DNA from: Alphaproteobacteria bacterium
GTDB taxonomy: Bacteria > Pseudomonadota > Alphaproteobacteria > Sphingomonadales > Sphingomonadaceae
Assembly: GCA_018823325.1 (NCBI GenBank)
Contig: JAHJIJ010000002.1
Span: 1 to 64,000, forward strand
Direction of reading: 5' to 3'
Length of the DNA stretch: 64,000 bases
The notes below the pieces were generated by a model, which worked only from the letters and a program-made list of their open reading frames with translations, did not search any database and was not told the origin of the DNA. Below are positions 18,238 to 27,142 of this stretch, in pieces. The first letter of the stretch is position 1. Each line of letters begins with the position of its first letter. The translations under genes were made by a program, and so were the position numbers.

Positions 18238-19821
18238 TCACCGCACCGGCGCAGGCTTATCCCGCAAGCCCTCCTCGGGGCGATCATCCACCGGCGCTTC
18301 GTCATCCTTCAGCGTATCCAGATGCATCAGGTGCTTGACCAGCGGCGAAACCGCTAGCACCGCCACCGCGATGCCGATCGTCCACCAGCCAATCGTGGAA
18401 TAGACCGAAAGCGTCGCTTCCTTGGTCATTTCGCCATCATGGCCGCCGGTCGCCTCGCCGATCTTGCCGGCCACGAAATTGCCGACCGCCGACATGTAGA
18501 ACCAGGCGCCCATGATCAGGCTCGCGAGGTGACGCGGCGCAAGGCGGTTCATCGCCGAGAGCCCCACAGGCGAGAGGCACAGCTCGCCGGTCGTCTGGAA
18601 CAGATAGACCAGGAAGACGAACAGCACCGGCGTCATCGCCGCCATGCCGACCGACTGCGCGCCCCAGACGAAGATAAGGAACGAGAGGCCCACCTGTGCC
18701 AACGCCAGGCCGAACTTAGCCGGCGCCGAGGGCTCCCAGCCGCGCCTGCCCAGCCACACCCAAAGCCAGGCGAAGACTGGCCCGAGCAGCACGATGTAGA
18801 TGGGATTGAGCGACTGGAAGAAGGTGGTCTGGAAACCGGCACGGTCCACATAGCGGTCCGTATAGAGATTGAGGCTGCCGCCCGCCTGCTCGAACAGACC
18901 CCAGAACACCGGATTGAGCGCAACGAGGAACACAATGGCGAACATGCGATCGCGCGCGTGCGGCTCCAGCTTCATTGCTGCGTAGAGCACATAGCCGAGC
19001 AGAGCGATGCCCGCGACGATCAACAAATTCTGGATGATGTCCTGATATTGCACCAGGAACCAGATCACACCGATAGAGGCAATGCCGATGCCGTAGAGCA
19101 GCCATTCGGTGCGAAACGTCAACGGCTTCGGCGGCTCACCCTTGCCCATGAGGAATGGCTTGCCGATGACGAACACCACAGCGCCGAGCAGCATGCCGAA
19201 GCCCGCCGCGCCGAAGCCATATTTCCAGCCATAGCTTTCGCCGAGCCAGCCCGCCAGGATCGTGCCGATGGCGGCGCCGACATTGATGCCGACATAGAAG
19301 ATCGTATAGGCGCCATCCCGGCGCGGATCGGTAATGCCATAAAGCTGGCCCACGAGGACCGAGATATTCGCCTTGAGGAAGCCCGAGCCCACCACGATGC
19401 AGGCGAGCGCCGCCCAGAAGATGTTGATCGTCGGGTCATTCTGACCGCCGACGCCTTCGAAAGCCATGAGGAGGTGACCGGCCGTCAGGATCAGCGCGCC
19501 GAACAGCACCGCCTTGCGCTGGCCCAGATAACGGTCGGCCAGATAGCCACCGAGCACGGGGGTAATGTAGACGAGGCTGGTATAGGCACCATAGACCAGC
19601 GTCGATTGCCCGTCCGTAAAGAGCCAGTGCTTGGTGAGGTAGAAAATGAGCAGGGCGCGCATGCCATAATAGGAAAAGCGCTCCCACATCTCGGCGAAGA
19701 ACAGGATGTAGAGCCCCTTGGGGTGCCCGAGAAATTCCTGTTTCTTGCTCGCAAGCCCTGCGGCGCCACCGGCAAGAAGCACGATCAGCACGATCAGGGC
19801 AATGGCGGGAATCGTTGCCAT
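18238..19821 (-). CDS. POT/PTR2 family proton-dependent oligopeptide transporter
   Basis: A 527-residue MFS-type inner-membrane transporter of the PTR2 family that imports di- and tripeptides with protons. Family signatures: MWERFSYYGMRALLIFYL near the N-terminus (with the ExxER-like proton-coupling region), GGYLADRYLGQRKAVL, and FYVGINVGAAIGTI. More than twelve hydrophobic helices are visible. I took the ATG at 19821 because AGGAG lies five bases upstream and the protein then begins with the first membrane helix; the longer frame to 19953 adds a basic non-conserved leader. It stands alone with a 243-base gap upstream. Confidence 0.92.
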   Translation of the reverse strand: MATIPAIALIVLIVLLAGGAAGLASKKQEFLGHPKGLYILFFAEMWERFSYYGMRALLIFYLTKHWLFTDGQSTLVYGAYTSLVYITPVLGGYLADRYLGQRKAVLFGALILTAGHLLMAFEGVGGQNDPTINIFWAALACIVVGSGFLKANISVLVGQLYGITDPRRDGAYTIFYVGINVGAAIGTILAGWLGESYGWKYGFGAAGFGMLLGAVVFVIGKPFLMGKGEPPKPLTFRTEWLLYGIGIASIGVIWFLVQYQDIIQNLLIVAGIALLGYVLYAAMKLEPHARDRMFAIVFLVALNPVFWGLFEQAGGSLNLYTDRYVDRAGFQTTFFQSLNPIYIVLLGPVFAWLWVWLGRRGWEPSAPAKFGLALAQVGLSFLIFVWGAQSVGMAAMTPVLFVFLVYLFQTTGELCLSPVGLSAMNRLAPRHLASLIMGAWFYMSAVGNFVAGKIGEATGGHDGEMTKEATLSVYSTIGWWTIGIAVAVLAVSPLVKHLMHLDTLKDDEAPVDDRPEEGLRDKPAPVR

Positions 19822-20020
19822 AAGATCTCCTGGTTCGGGCAACGGCGAAACGCCGGCCGCGACAAATATGACGCCGAGACTTAGACAGTCTCGCCTTCGA
19901 GGAAAGCGCTTTTTTCCGCGAGGCACGAGGTCTCTGCCCCTGGCCGGTCGCATGGCGGAGCCTCAGGCACCGCTTCCGTAGCGGCCAGCGTCCAAGCGAT
20001 GCCGTTCTGCGAATTGCTCG

Positions 20021-20050
20021 CAAATCCGCTTGGCGGCAGCAGCGGATTTG
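20021..20050. promoter_or_regulatory. Perfect 10-bp inverted repeat ahead of the nitroreductase gene
   Basis: CAAATCCGCT (20021-20030) and AGCGGATTTG (20041-20050) are exact reverse complements separated by ten bases, ending 14 bases before the nitroreductase ATG. It could be an operator dyad or a 5'-leader hairpin. No T-run follows, so it does not look like a terminator. Confidence 0.5.
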
Positions 20051-20064
20051 TCTAGCGAAGCGCC

Positions 20065-20646
20065 ATGTTCAATGATCTTTCCTCGCTACCCGCCTATCTC
20101 GCCTCACGCCGCTCGGGCAAACCGCGCGATCTCGCCGCGCCCGGCCCGTCGCTCGATCAGTTGCGCGAGATGGTGCGCATTGCCTCCCGTACCCCGGATC
20201 ATGGCAAGCTGGCGCCCTGGCGGTTTGTGATCGTGCCGGACGATCAGCGTGAAGCGCTCGCCGTGTTGCTCGAGCAGGCTTATCTGGCCGAAAAGCCCGA
20301 TGCTGGCCGGCTTGAGATCGAGGCGATGCATCAGTTCGCCCGTCAGGCCCCGGCGCTTGTCGTTGTCGTGTCCTCGCCGAAAACAGCCTCCAAGATTCCG
20401 GTCTGGGAACAGGAGTTGTCAGCGGGCGCGGCAACCATGAACCTGCTTCACGCAGCGCACGCCATGGGCTTCGCCGGTGGCTGGCTGACGGCATGGCCGT
20501 CCTACAACGATACGGTGCGCGATGCCTTCGGGACGGCCGAAGAGCGCATCGCCGGCTTCGTCTTCATCGGCACGCCCTCAAGGGAGCTGGAGGAGCGCCC
20601 ACGCCCCGAACTGGACGACATTCTGAGCATCTGGCCGGGCCGCTGA
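20065..20646 (+). CDS. Nitroreductase family protein (YdjA-like)
   Basis: A 193-residue FMN-dependent nitroreductase fold protein. The N-terminal LASRRSGKPRDLAAPGP and SRTPDHGKLAPWRFVIV match the short YdjA-type group, where the basic residues bind FMN phosphate. The middle AATMNLLHAAHAMGFAGGWLT and C-terminal GFVFIGTPSRELEERPRP are also typical. Such enzymes use NAD(P)H to reduce nitro or quinone compounds; the natural substrate is not known. A perfect inverted repeat precedes the start. A small GntR regulator follows after 72 bases. Confidence 0.88.
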   Translation: MFNDLSSLPAYLASRRSGKPRDLAAPGPSLDQLREMVRIASRTPDHGKLAPWRFVIVPDDQREALAVLLEQAYLAEKPDAGRLEIEAMHQFARQAPALVVVVSSPKTASKIPVWEQELSAGAATMNLLHAAHAMGFAGGWLTAWPSYNDTVRDAFGTAEERIAGFVFIGTPSRELEERPRPELDDILSIWPGR

Positions 20647-20718
20647 GGACCCGGCTCGCGCCGTCCGCAATGGCCCCGGCTGCTTGACCGATCCACTGTA
20701 TTATGGCACTGATGCAGC

Positions 20719-21075
20719 ATGATCGATGAAAGCCGGCCCGTTTATCTGCGCCTGCGCGACGAAATTGCCGCTGCCATTCTGGATGGGCGCTATGGCGATG
20801 GAGAGATCCTCCCCTCGGTGCGTGCGTTCGCTGCACAGCAGGGCGCCAATCCGCTGACCGTCGCGAAAGCCTATCAGAGCTTTCAGGACGATGGTCTCGT
20901 TCAAGTCCGCCGCGGTGTCGGCATGTTCGTCACGCCCGGCGCCTCGCGCCGCTTGCGTGCCATGGAGCGGGAGCGCTTCTTTTCTTCGGTCTGGCCCGGG
21001 ATTGCCCAGCAGATGCACCGCATCGGCATCACCCTCGAGGAATTGGCGGACCGCAACGATGTTCCGGTAGCCTGA
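20719..21075 (+). CDS. Small GntR family transcriptional regulator (YtrA-like)
   Basis: A 118-residue protein consisting of a winged HTH (PVYLRLRDEIAAAILDGRYG, LPSVRAFAAQQGANPLTVAKAY, GMFV) and only a short C-terminal tail. This is the YtrA-type GntR subfamily, which usually lacks a large ligand domain and often sits with an ABC transporter; none is nearby here. It could regulate the nitroreductase just upstream or itself. No strong ribosome-binding site precedes the ATG at 20719. Confidence 0.85.
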   Translation: MIDESRPVYLRLRDEIAAAILDGRYGDGEILPSVRAFAAQQGANPLTVAKAYQSFQDDGLVQVRRGVGMFVTPGASRRLRAMERERFFSSVWPGIAQQMHRIGITLEELADRNDVPVA

Positions 21076-21185
21076 CCGCCATCTGCCGCAGCTCAGCATC
21101 TACTGGCCGTGTCTGAGCGATTGTTCATCTGCCGTTGCTCATCCGATCGGCAGTCTCCAGCGACAAGGTTCAACGGAGAAGATCG

Positions 21186-21545
21186 ATGATCAAGACAAGT
21201 CTTGCCGCCCTCGCTGCCTTTGGTGTGATGATCAGCGCGGCGCCTGCTCAGGCCGACCGTGACAAGGAGAAGCGCGGCTACAGCCGGATGTACGACGATC
21301 GCGGATATTATCGTGAACCCCGCCGGGTGACGCGCAACACCCGCACATGGCGCGGCGATGATGGCCGCTATTATTGCCGCCGCGAGAACGGCACGACTGG
21401 CCTCATCATCGGCGCAGCCGGTGGCGCCTTGCTCGGCCGCACCATCGACACCGAAGGTGACCGCACCGTCGGAACGCTGCTTGGCGGCGCAGCAGGCGCT
21501 CTGCTGGGTCGGGAGATCGAGCGCGGCGGCGCGCGCTGCCGCTGA
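21186..21545 (+). CDS. Glycine-zipper 2TM domain envelope protein
   Basis: A 119-residue protein with signal peptide (MIKTSLAALAAFGVMISAAP, cleavage likely after AQA), an Arg/Tyr-rich middle (RMYDDRGYYREPRR), and a C-terminal glycine zipper GLIIGAAGGALLGRTID and LLGGAAGALLGREIE. This is the RcnB/YMGG-like 2TM zipper arrangement of small envelope proteins. Function unknown, probably periplasmic or outer-membrane associated. The ATG at 21186 has GGAGAAG upstream and gives a clean signal peptide. Confidence 0.8.
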   Translation: MIKTSLAALAAFGVMISAAPAQADRDKEKRGYSRMYDDRGYYREPRRVTRNTRTWRGDDGRYYCRRENGTTGLIIGAAGGALLGRTIDTEGDRTVGTLLGGAAGALLGREIERGGARCR

Positions 21546-21556
21546 GTTACGCAGCC

Positions 21557-21588
21557 ATCGGGGCGGGGACAGCCGTTGCCGCCCCGAT
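21557..21588. terminator. Hairpin between convergent genes
   Basis: ATCGGGGCGG (21557-21566) and CCGCCCCGAT (21579-21588) form a perfect 10-bp stem with a 12-base loop between the glycine-zipper gene and the convergent prsR. No clear T-run follows on either side. A second perfect hairpin, ACTGACG and CGTCAGT with a four-base loop (21598-21615), overlaps the prsR stop. Confidence 0.55.
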
Positions 21589-21610
21589 CATACCGCTACT
21601 GACGATACCG

Positions 21611-22975
21611 TCAGTTCTGCAGATTATAGGTCTTCATGAGATCGTAGAGGGTTGGCCGGCTCACGCCCAGTATCCGCGCGGCGCCCGAGATATTGCCCTC
21701 TGCGCGCGCAATGGCGCGGCGAATGGCTTTCTGATCTGCTGCCTCCCGCGCTGCACGCAGGTTGACGAGCGCTCCCTCTCCATCGCTTGGCACATCCAGA
21801 TCGAGATCGGCTGCGCTCACCATCTTTCCCTCAGCAAGAATGACCGCGCGTTTCACACGATTTTCCAGTTCCCGCACATTGCCCGGCCAGTGCCATGCGT
21901 CGATGGCGGCAATTGCATCGCCCGCCAGACCCTTGACCTGCGGATTGAGATCGCGGGCATAGCGAGAGGCGAAATGCCGGGCGATCAGAACGGCATCGCC
22001 AGTGCGCTCTGCAAGCCGCGGAATGCGCACGATGATCTCCGCCAGGCGATAATATAGATCCTCCCGGAAGCGCCCCTGCGCAATCATCTCTTCGAGATTC
22101 TGGTGCGTCGCACAGACGATCCGGCTATCGATCATAATCGGCTTGCGTCCGCCGATCCGCTCGATCGTGCGCTCCTGCAAAAAGCGCAGCAGCTTCACCT
22201 GCAGTGCGAGCGGAATATCGCCCACCTCATCGAGGAACAGCGTGCCGCCCTGTGCCTGCTCGATCTTGCCCGGCGTCGCCTTCACTGCGCCCGTGAAGGC
22301 GCCCTTCTCGTGGCCGAACAACTCGCTTTCAAGCAGGGTTTCGGGGATTGCCGCGCAATTGATCGCCACGAACGGCCCTGCCGCACGGTCACTCCTCTCA
22401 TGCAGGCCCCGCGCAAGCAGTTCCTTGCCAGTCCCGCTTGCGCCCAGCAGCATCACGGTGACGCTGGCACTGGCCACGCGCTCGATCATGCGCGCCACCT
22501 TCAGCATTTCCGGCGCCGCCGTGATCATCCGCCCCAGCACGCGGGCATCTTCCGGTGCCGTCTCCGCAAGCCGCCGGTTCTCCTGCTCAAGCGCATGAAC
22601 GTGGAACGCCCGCGAGACGATGTGGCCGAGCGAGTCGATATCCAGCGGCTTCTGGTAGAAATCCCATGCGCCTTCGGCGATTGCGCGCCGGGCACTTGCC
22701 CGGTCGCCTTGCCCCGTCGCGACGATCACCTTCGTTCCGGGCGCCTCGGCCAGGATCTGTGTGAGCGCGGCCATGCCTTCGCTGATCCCATCCGGGTCCG
22801 GTGGCAAGCCGAGATCGAGCGTGACGACGGGCGGGGCTTCGGCGCGCAGGATTTCCAGCGCTTCCTCCCGATCACCGGCAATGAAGAGTTGATAGCCGTC
22901 GTAAGCCCAGCGGAGCTGGCGCTGCAGCCCCATGTCGTCTTCGACGATCAGCAGTTTTTGGCGTGTATCGGGCAT
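21611..22975 (-). CDS. prsR: PEP-CTERM-box response regulator, sigma-54 activator
   Basis: A 454-residue NtrC-like regulator: receiver domain with phospho-acceptor Asp54 in VTLDLGLPP, an AAA+ sigma-54 domain with Walker A GASGTGKE, GAFTGA and LFLDEVGDIP, and a C-terminal Fis-type helix-turn-helix (GAARILGVSRPTLYDL). The close fit to PrsR and the adjacent PrsK kinase mark the PEP-CTERM/exosortase regulatory pair, which controls surface protein and exopolysaccharide genes in other bacteria. The start overlaps the prsK stop (TGATG). No exosortase gene is in this window. Confidence 0.92.
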   Translation of the reverse strand: MPDTRQKLLIVEDDMGLQRQLRWAYDGYQLFIAGDREEALEILRAEAPPVVTLDLGLPPDPDGISEGMAALTQILAEAPGTKVIVATGQGDRASARRAIAEGAWDFYQKPLDIDSLGHIVSRAFHVHALEQENRRLAETAPEDARVLGRMITAAPEMLKVARMIERVASASVTVMLLGASGTGKELLARGLHERSDRAAGPFVAINCAAIPETLLESELFGHEKGAFTGAVKATPGKIEQAQGGTLFLDEVGDIPLALQVKLLRFLQERTIERIGGRKPIMIDSRIVCATHQNLEEMIAQGRFREDLYYRLAEIIVRIPRLAERTGDAVLIARHFASRYARDLNPQVKGLAGDAIAAIDAWHWPGNVRELENRVKRAVILAEGKMVSAADLDLDVPSDGEGALVNLRAAREAADQKAIRRAIARAEGNISGAARILGVSRPTLYDLMKTYNLQN

Positions 22976-25071
22976 CAGCCTGCACTCCGCATCGGTTCGT
23001 CGGCCATGCCATCGGGCGCGTCACGCAGGCCGGCCAATGGCAGAAAAACGGTGAAGCGGCTGCCTTCGCCTTCCGCGCTTTCCACAACGAGGCGCCCGCC
23101 CATCCCCTCGATCAGCAGCCGCGCTTCGTGCGCGCCGAGGCCAAAGCCGTTGGCCTTGGTCGAGCTGAAGGGACGAAACAGTTTATCCCGAACGAACGCC
23201 GCGCTCATCCCGATACCCTGATCGATGACGTGCACTGCCACGCCTTGCGGTTCGACCGAGATGACGATGCGCACGATCGCCCCTGCCGGGCTCGCCTCAA
23301 TGGCGTTGCGCACAAGGTGCGTCAGCGCGCGCTGAAGACCCTCGACATCCACCCGCACCACCCGGTCGAGCGCGCCTTCGATGACGATGTTCCGGGTCCC
23401 CCCTGCCCAACCCCGCGCCAGATCCTTCAGCCACGGCCCGAGCAGCAGTTCGGCCCTTTCGCCCTGACCGCCCTTGCCCGCGCGACCGAGGCGATGGAGC
23501 AGGTCATTCATGCGCGAGGACGTTTCTTCCAGCGTGAGGATCATATCTTCGCGAAAGGCAGGATTGTCCGCATGACGGCGCGCATTGCCGGCCAGCAGGG
23601 TCATTTGGCTGACGAGGTTCTTGAGATCGTGCAGGATGAAGGCAAAGCGCCGGTTGAACTCCTCGAACCGTTGCGCCTCGGCCAGCGCCGCGCGGTGGCG
23701 CTCTTCGGCAAGACGCGCCGCAGCCTCACCGCAGACCACGCGGAGCACATCCCGGTCTTCCCAGTCCAGCCCCTTGCGTCGCGGTGGGGCGGCAAGGAGA
23801 ATCGCGCCGATGATTTGATCGCGGTGGATGAGGGGCGCGACTGCCCAGGCGAGGCGGCTTTTTTGCATTGAGGCAGGCAGCACATCCCGGAACGCCCGCC
23901 AGTCGCCAGTAACATCCAGGATCATCCCTTCCTGCGCGACCCTCTCGACCAGCGCCACAGGCAAGGTGGCGAGCGGTTCATTGTCCTCGGGCCGGCCATA
24001 AGCGCAGGCGCGCGTGAAACGTCCATCCTCGTTCAGATAGAGCAAGGCCGCTGGGGCATCGACTGTCTGAGCGATCGCCCGGGCAATACGCGCATCGAGA
24101 TCGGCGTCTCCGGCCTCCAGCCCGTCCATCGTCGCCGAGAAGCGCAGCCACAAGCTCCGATAGTCATAGCGATGCGCGAAGATATGCTTGGAAACTTCGC
24201 CGCGCAGCCATGACCGCATCGATGCCGATGGGAGGAAGGCAAGCACCGCCACGGCCAGCGCGAACAACAGCGCAAACTGCACGATCCGCGCAACCGGCTC
24301 ACTCAACCCGCTGAACAATCCCACGAGCAGGAGGATGACGAGCACATACAGGCCGACGATACCGATCGAGACGATCCGCGTGGCGACACTGTGCGAGAGC
24401 GCAAAGGCTCTTGTGCCGTCGCTGCGCAAGCCAAGCGCCAGCATGGCGGCGAGCGCAGCCATCACGAAGCCGCGCATCGGCGCGATCGGCGTCATGCTGC
24501 CATCGGCCAGCCAAACGAGAAGATAATGATTGAAGTCATAGGCCCACATGCAAGCCAGTGCGGCGGCCAGCCAACCCTCGCGGCGTCCCATCACGGTCTC
24601 ATCCTGGCGCACTGGCCATCGATAGAGCACAAGCAGTGCGCCCAGCGCGAAGGCAGCGCGGAGCATCCAGTTCATTTCGAAATAGGGAAGCAGACGCGGA
24701 TCGACCGGTGTCCCTTCCCCCATCAGCAAATCGAAGCCGAGTTGGACAACCAGCACCAGAGCGAGCGCGAGGAGTACCAATTTCGGATATGCGCGTCGCT
24801 CGGTACGCCCGGCGCCGGAATGCGCCGCAAGAACCACGAGCCAGGCTGCGTTCCGCATTGTTTCCGTCGCGCCGTCTGTCAACTGACCAAGCGGGCTGAA
24901 GCCAACAAATGCATGACGCAGCGACCAGAGCGCCGTCAGTGCGAGCGCCACGATAACGACCTGCGGCGCGACGATCCGCTGCGGCTGCCGGGAAATGAGA
25001 ATTGCGAGCGTCGCGAACAAGATCGCCGCCAGCGCGTGGCCGAAATGGCCGGCAATCAGCCACACCGCCAT
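22975..25071 (-). CDS. prsK: PEP-CTERM system histidine kinase
   Basis: A 698-residue sensor kinase: about eight N-terminal membrane helices (roughly residues 1-290), a GAF-like domain, then a kinase core with the H-box FILHDLKNLVSQ, N-box HLVRNAIEASP, and G-box FGLGAHEARLLIEGMGG. The multi-helix plus GAF plus HDLKN arrangement is that of PrsK, partner of the sigma-54 regulator PrsR encoded immediately downstream with overlapping stop/start. It presumably senses an envelope or polysaccharide signal. The ATG has a GGAGAGG ribosome-binding site. A TTTACA-N6-TGTAAA dyad lies 36-53 bases upstream of the start. Confidence 0.92.
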   Translation of the reverse strand: MAVWLIAGHFGHALAAILFATLAILISRQPQRIVAPQVVIVALALTALWSLRHAFVGFSPLGQLTDGATETMRNAAWLVVLAAHSGAGRTERRAYPKLVLLALALVLVVQLGFDLLMGEGTPVDPRLLPYFEMNWMLRAAFALGALLVLYRWPVRQDETVMGRREGWLAAALACMWAYDFNHYLLVWLADGSMTPIAPMRGFVMAALAAMLALGLRSDGTRAFALSHSVATRIVSIGIVGLYVLVILLLVGLFSGLSEPVARIVQFALLFALAVAVLAFLPSASMRSWLRGEVSKHIFAHRYDYRSLWLRFSATMDGLEAGDADLDARIARAIAQTVDAPAALLYLNEDGRFTRACAYGRPEDNEPLATLPVALVERVAQEGMILDVTGDWRAFRDVLPASMQKSRLAWAVAPLIHRDQIIGAILLAAPPRRKGLDWEDRDVLRVVCGEAAARLAEERHRAALAEAQRFEEFNRRFAFILHDLKNLVSQMTLLAGNARRHADNPAFREDMILTLEETSSRMNDLLHRLGRAGKGGQGERAELLLGPWLKDLARGWAGGTRNIVIEGALDRVVRVDVEGLQRALTHLVRNAIEASPAGAIVRIVISVEPQGVAVHVIDQGIGMSAAFVRDKLFRPFSSTKANGFGLGAHEARLLIEGMGGRLVVESAEGEGSRFTVFLPLAGLRDAPDGMADEPMRSAG

Positions 25072-25106
25072 CAGTACCTCTCCACGCCGGAAGGAGGCGT
25101 CGACTC

Positions 25107-25124
25107 TTTACAGGGCTGTGTAAA
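25107..25124. promoter_or_regulatory. TTTACA-N6-TGTAAA dyad upstream of prsK
   Basis: Perfect 6-base arms TTTACA (25107-25112) and TGTAAA (25119-25124) around GGGCTG sit 36 bases upstream of the prsK ATG. It is a candidate binding site, for example for PrsR autoregulation, but dyads of this size also arise by chance. I see no good sigma-54 -24/-12 element beside it. Confidence 0.35.
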
Positions 25125-25274
25125 ACATTCCGACACGCCGCTGCCCTATCGGGAATTGGCAAATATATGCTGAACATCCCGCGCGACTGTCGAACGACAG
25201 GTCATTTACCGGATGCTAAGCCTGTCTCGTCATAGTCGCCACGTTCGGCGAGACTGGACGTGACGGAGCCCGAA

Positions 25275-25655
25275 ATGCCCAATCGGATTTATCTGCTGGT
25301 CGCGCTGGCATTCATCATTGGCGCGCCCCTGATCGTCACGACGATCAGCGACGCGCTGCCGACGAGCAACTCTGCCGAAACGACAGCGGAGGTGCAGACC
25401 GATACGCCAGCGCCGACCGAAGTCGCAGCTGAGCCGGAAGCCACACCGCCCGTCGAAACCGTCGAAATGGAGCCGGGTTCAACCGAGCCGCTTTTCGACG
25501 CCAGCCCCGCAGTCGATGTCGATGCCTTGGCGGTGCGGATCCCCGGCGATCCGCCACCACCGCCGCCGGCTCCTCCTCAGGTGCGCGCAGCCCAGGGGCC
25601 AGCGCACCCCTTCACCGTGGGGCCGGACGATATCGACCCTGCCCAGCACCAATAA
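25275..25655 (+). CDS. Membrane-anchored acidic, proline-rich protein of unknown function
   Basis: A 126-residue protein with one N-terminal helix (RIYLLVALAFIIGAPLIVTT) and a low-complexity acidic/Thr/Pro region (APTEVAAEPEATPPVETVEM) that ends in a polyproline run PPPPPPAPP. The layout resembles a periplasmic tethered linker, somewhat like TonB-type proline stretches, but without a TonB C-terminal domain. I chose the ATG at 25275 with GGAG six bases upstream over GTG at 25260. It is divergent from prsK. Function not recognised. Confidence 0.65.
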   Translation: MPNRIYLLVALAFIIGAPLIVTTISDALPTSNSAETTAEVQTDTPAPTEVAAEPEATPPVETVEMEPGSTEPLFDASPAVDVDALAVRIPGDPPPPPPAPPQVRAAQGPAHPFTVGPDDIDPAQHQ

Positions 25656-25686
25656 ACGACGCGCGCTCGCACAAGAACGAGAGCAG

Positions 25687-26979
25687 TCAGCCCTTCGCGA
25701 GAATATCCAGTGCCGTGGCCGTCATCGCCTTGGCCGCCGTGCCGATCACAGCCACTGGATCGGGCGCCCAGTGCGGACTGTGCAGTGACGGAAGCTTGAC
25801 CTCACCTCGCTGCGCCGCTGCCACCTTGTCAGGATCGACGCCGCCGACCCAGAAGATCAGACTCTCGATGCTGTTGTCGGCGCGATAATATTGGCCGAAA
25901 TCCTCTCCACCCATCACCGATGGCACCTGGCGCACCCGATCGGCGCCGAAATGCGCCGCCAGGACGCCTGCGACATGATCGCTGAATTGCGGCGTGTTAT
26001 AGGTGGCCGGCGTATAGTCCTGCTCCACCGTCATGACCGGCATGCGATCCTCCGGCACGCCCGCCGCCATCGCTTCCCCGCGCGCAATCCGTTCGATCCC
26101 GGCAAGCAATGCCGCCCGCGTCTCGTCCGAGTAGCTGCGTACGGTGATCAGCAGCTTTGCCTCGTCGGGAATGATGTTGTGCTTGGCGCCTGCGACGAAG
26201 CTGCCGACCGTTACCACGGCGGCATCCTGCGGATCGCATTCCCGGCTCACCAACGTCTGCAGGCTGGTCACGATCCGCGCGGCAATGACGATCGGGTCCT
26301 TGGTCTTGTGCGGATAGGCACCATGGCCGCCCTGCCCGCGCACGATCAGATCCACGCTGTCGACATTGGCGAGCATCCAGCCCGGCGTGTAGCCGATGGT
26401 TCCGGCCGGCAACTCGGCGCTGTCATGAAAGGCGATGACATGGCTGGGCTTGGGAAAGCGCGTGAACAGCCCATCGTCCAGCATCGCCTTGGCGCCCAGG
26501 CCGATTTCCTCTGCAGGTTGGAGGATCATCACCAGCGTGCCGGACCATCGATCGCGCATAGCGACAAGCGCCTGCGCCGCACCGGTCCATGCCGTCATAT
26601 GCGTATCATGGCCGCAGGCGTGCATCACCGGGCTTTCGATCCCGTCGCGGGTCGTTGCCAGCACCTTGGAGGCATAAGGCAGGCCGGTCTTTTCCTCGAG
26701 CGGCAGCGCGTCCATGTCCGCGCGGATCATCAGCACCGGGCCGGGGCCATTCTCCAGCACGGCGACCACGCCGGTCTGGCCGACACCCTCCGTCACTGCA
26801 AAACCGAGCGCCCGCATCCGCGCCGCGAGCGTGGCGGCCGTGCGCACTTCCTGGAAGCTGAGTTCGGGGTGGGCGTGAAGATCCCGATAAACTTCGAGAA
26901 GCTCGGGCAGCGCGCCGTCGACCAGCGTGTCGACAGCCTGCCCCGCCGATCCTGCGCCATTGGCTTCATTCAAGGACAT
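25687..26979 (-). CDS. M20 family amidohydrolase (aminoacylase/IAA-hydrolase type)
   Basis: A 430-residue metal-dependent amidohydrolase of the M20D group. Metal/catalytic signatures: RDLHAHPELSFQE, MHACGHDTHMTAWTGAA, LQPAEEIGLGAKAM and MGGEDFGQYY. Relatives cleave N-acyl amino acids, hippurate or indole-acetyl amides; the exact substrate is not assignable. The ATG at 26979 has a strong GGAGGAG ribosome-binding site; the frame upstream to 27144 overlaps the divergent HAD gene and is not used. No secretion signal, so cytoplasmic. Confidence 0.9.
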   Translation of the reverse strand: MSLNEANGAGSAGQAVDTLVDGALPELLEVYRDLHAHPELSFQEVRTAATLAARMRALGFAVTEGVGQTGVVAVLENGPGPVLMIRADMDALPLEEKTGLPYASKVLATTRDGIESPVMHACGHDTHMTAWTGAAQALVAMRDRWSGTLVMILQPAEEIGLGAKAMLDDGLFTRFPKPSHVIAFHDSAELPAGTIGYTPGWMLANVDSVDLIVRGQGGHGAYPHKTKDPIVIAARIVTSLQTLVSRECDPQDAAVVTVGSFVAGAKHNIIPDEAKLLITVRSYSDETRAALLAGIERIARGEAMAAGVPEDRMPVMTVEQDYTPATYNTPQFSDHVAGVLAAHFGADRVRQVPSVMGGEDFGQYYRADNSIESLIFWVGGVDPDKVAAAQRGEVKLPSLHSPHWAPDPVAVIGTAAKAMTATALDILAKG

Positions 26980-27142
26980 GCATACTCCTCCGGCGCCCGG
27001 ACATTCGGATCTGGCGCCTCGCAATCTCGATTGATGGATCGCCGGAGCATAAGCGCTTTCGCCGTATGCGAAAGAGGGCAGCGTCTCACCGCTACCCGTA
27101 CACGCCTTCCGCTGCACGCACGTTCCGTCTAGGAGCGCCGGC

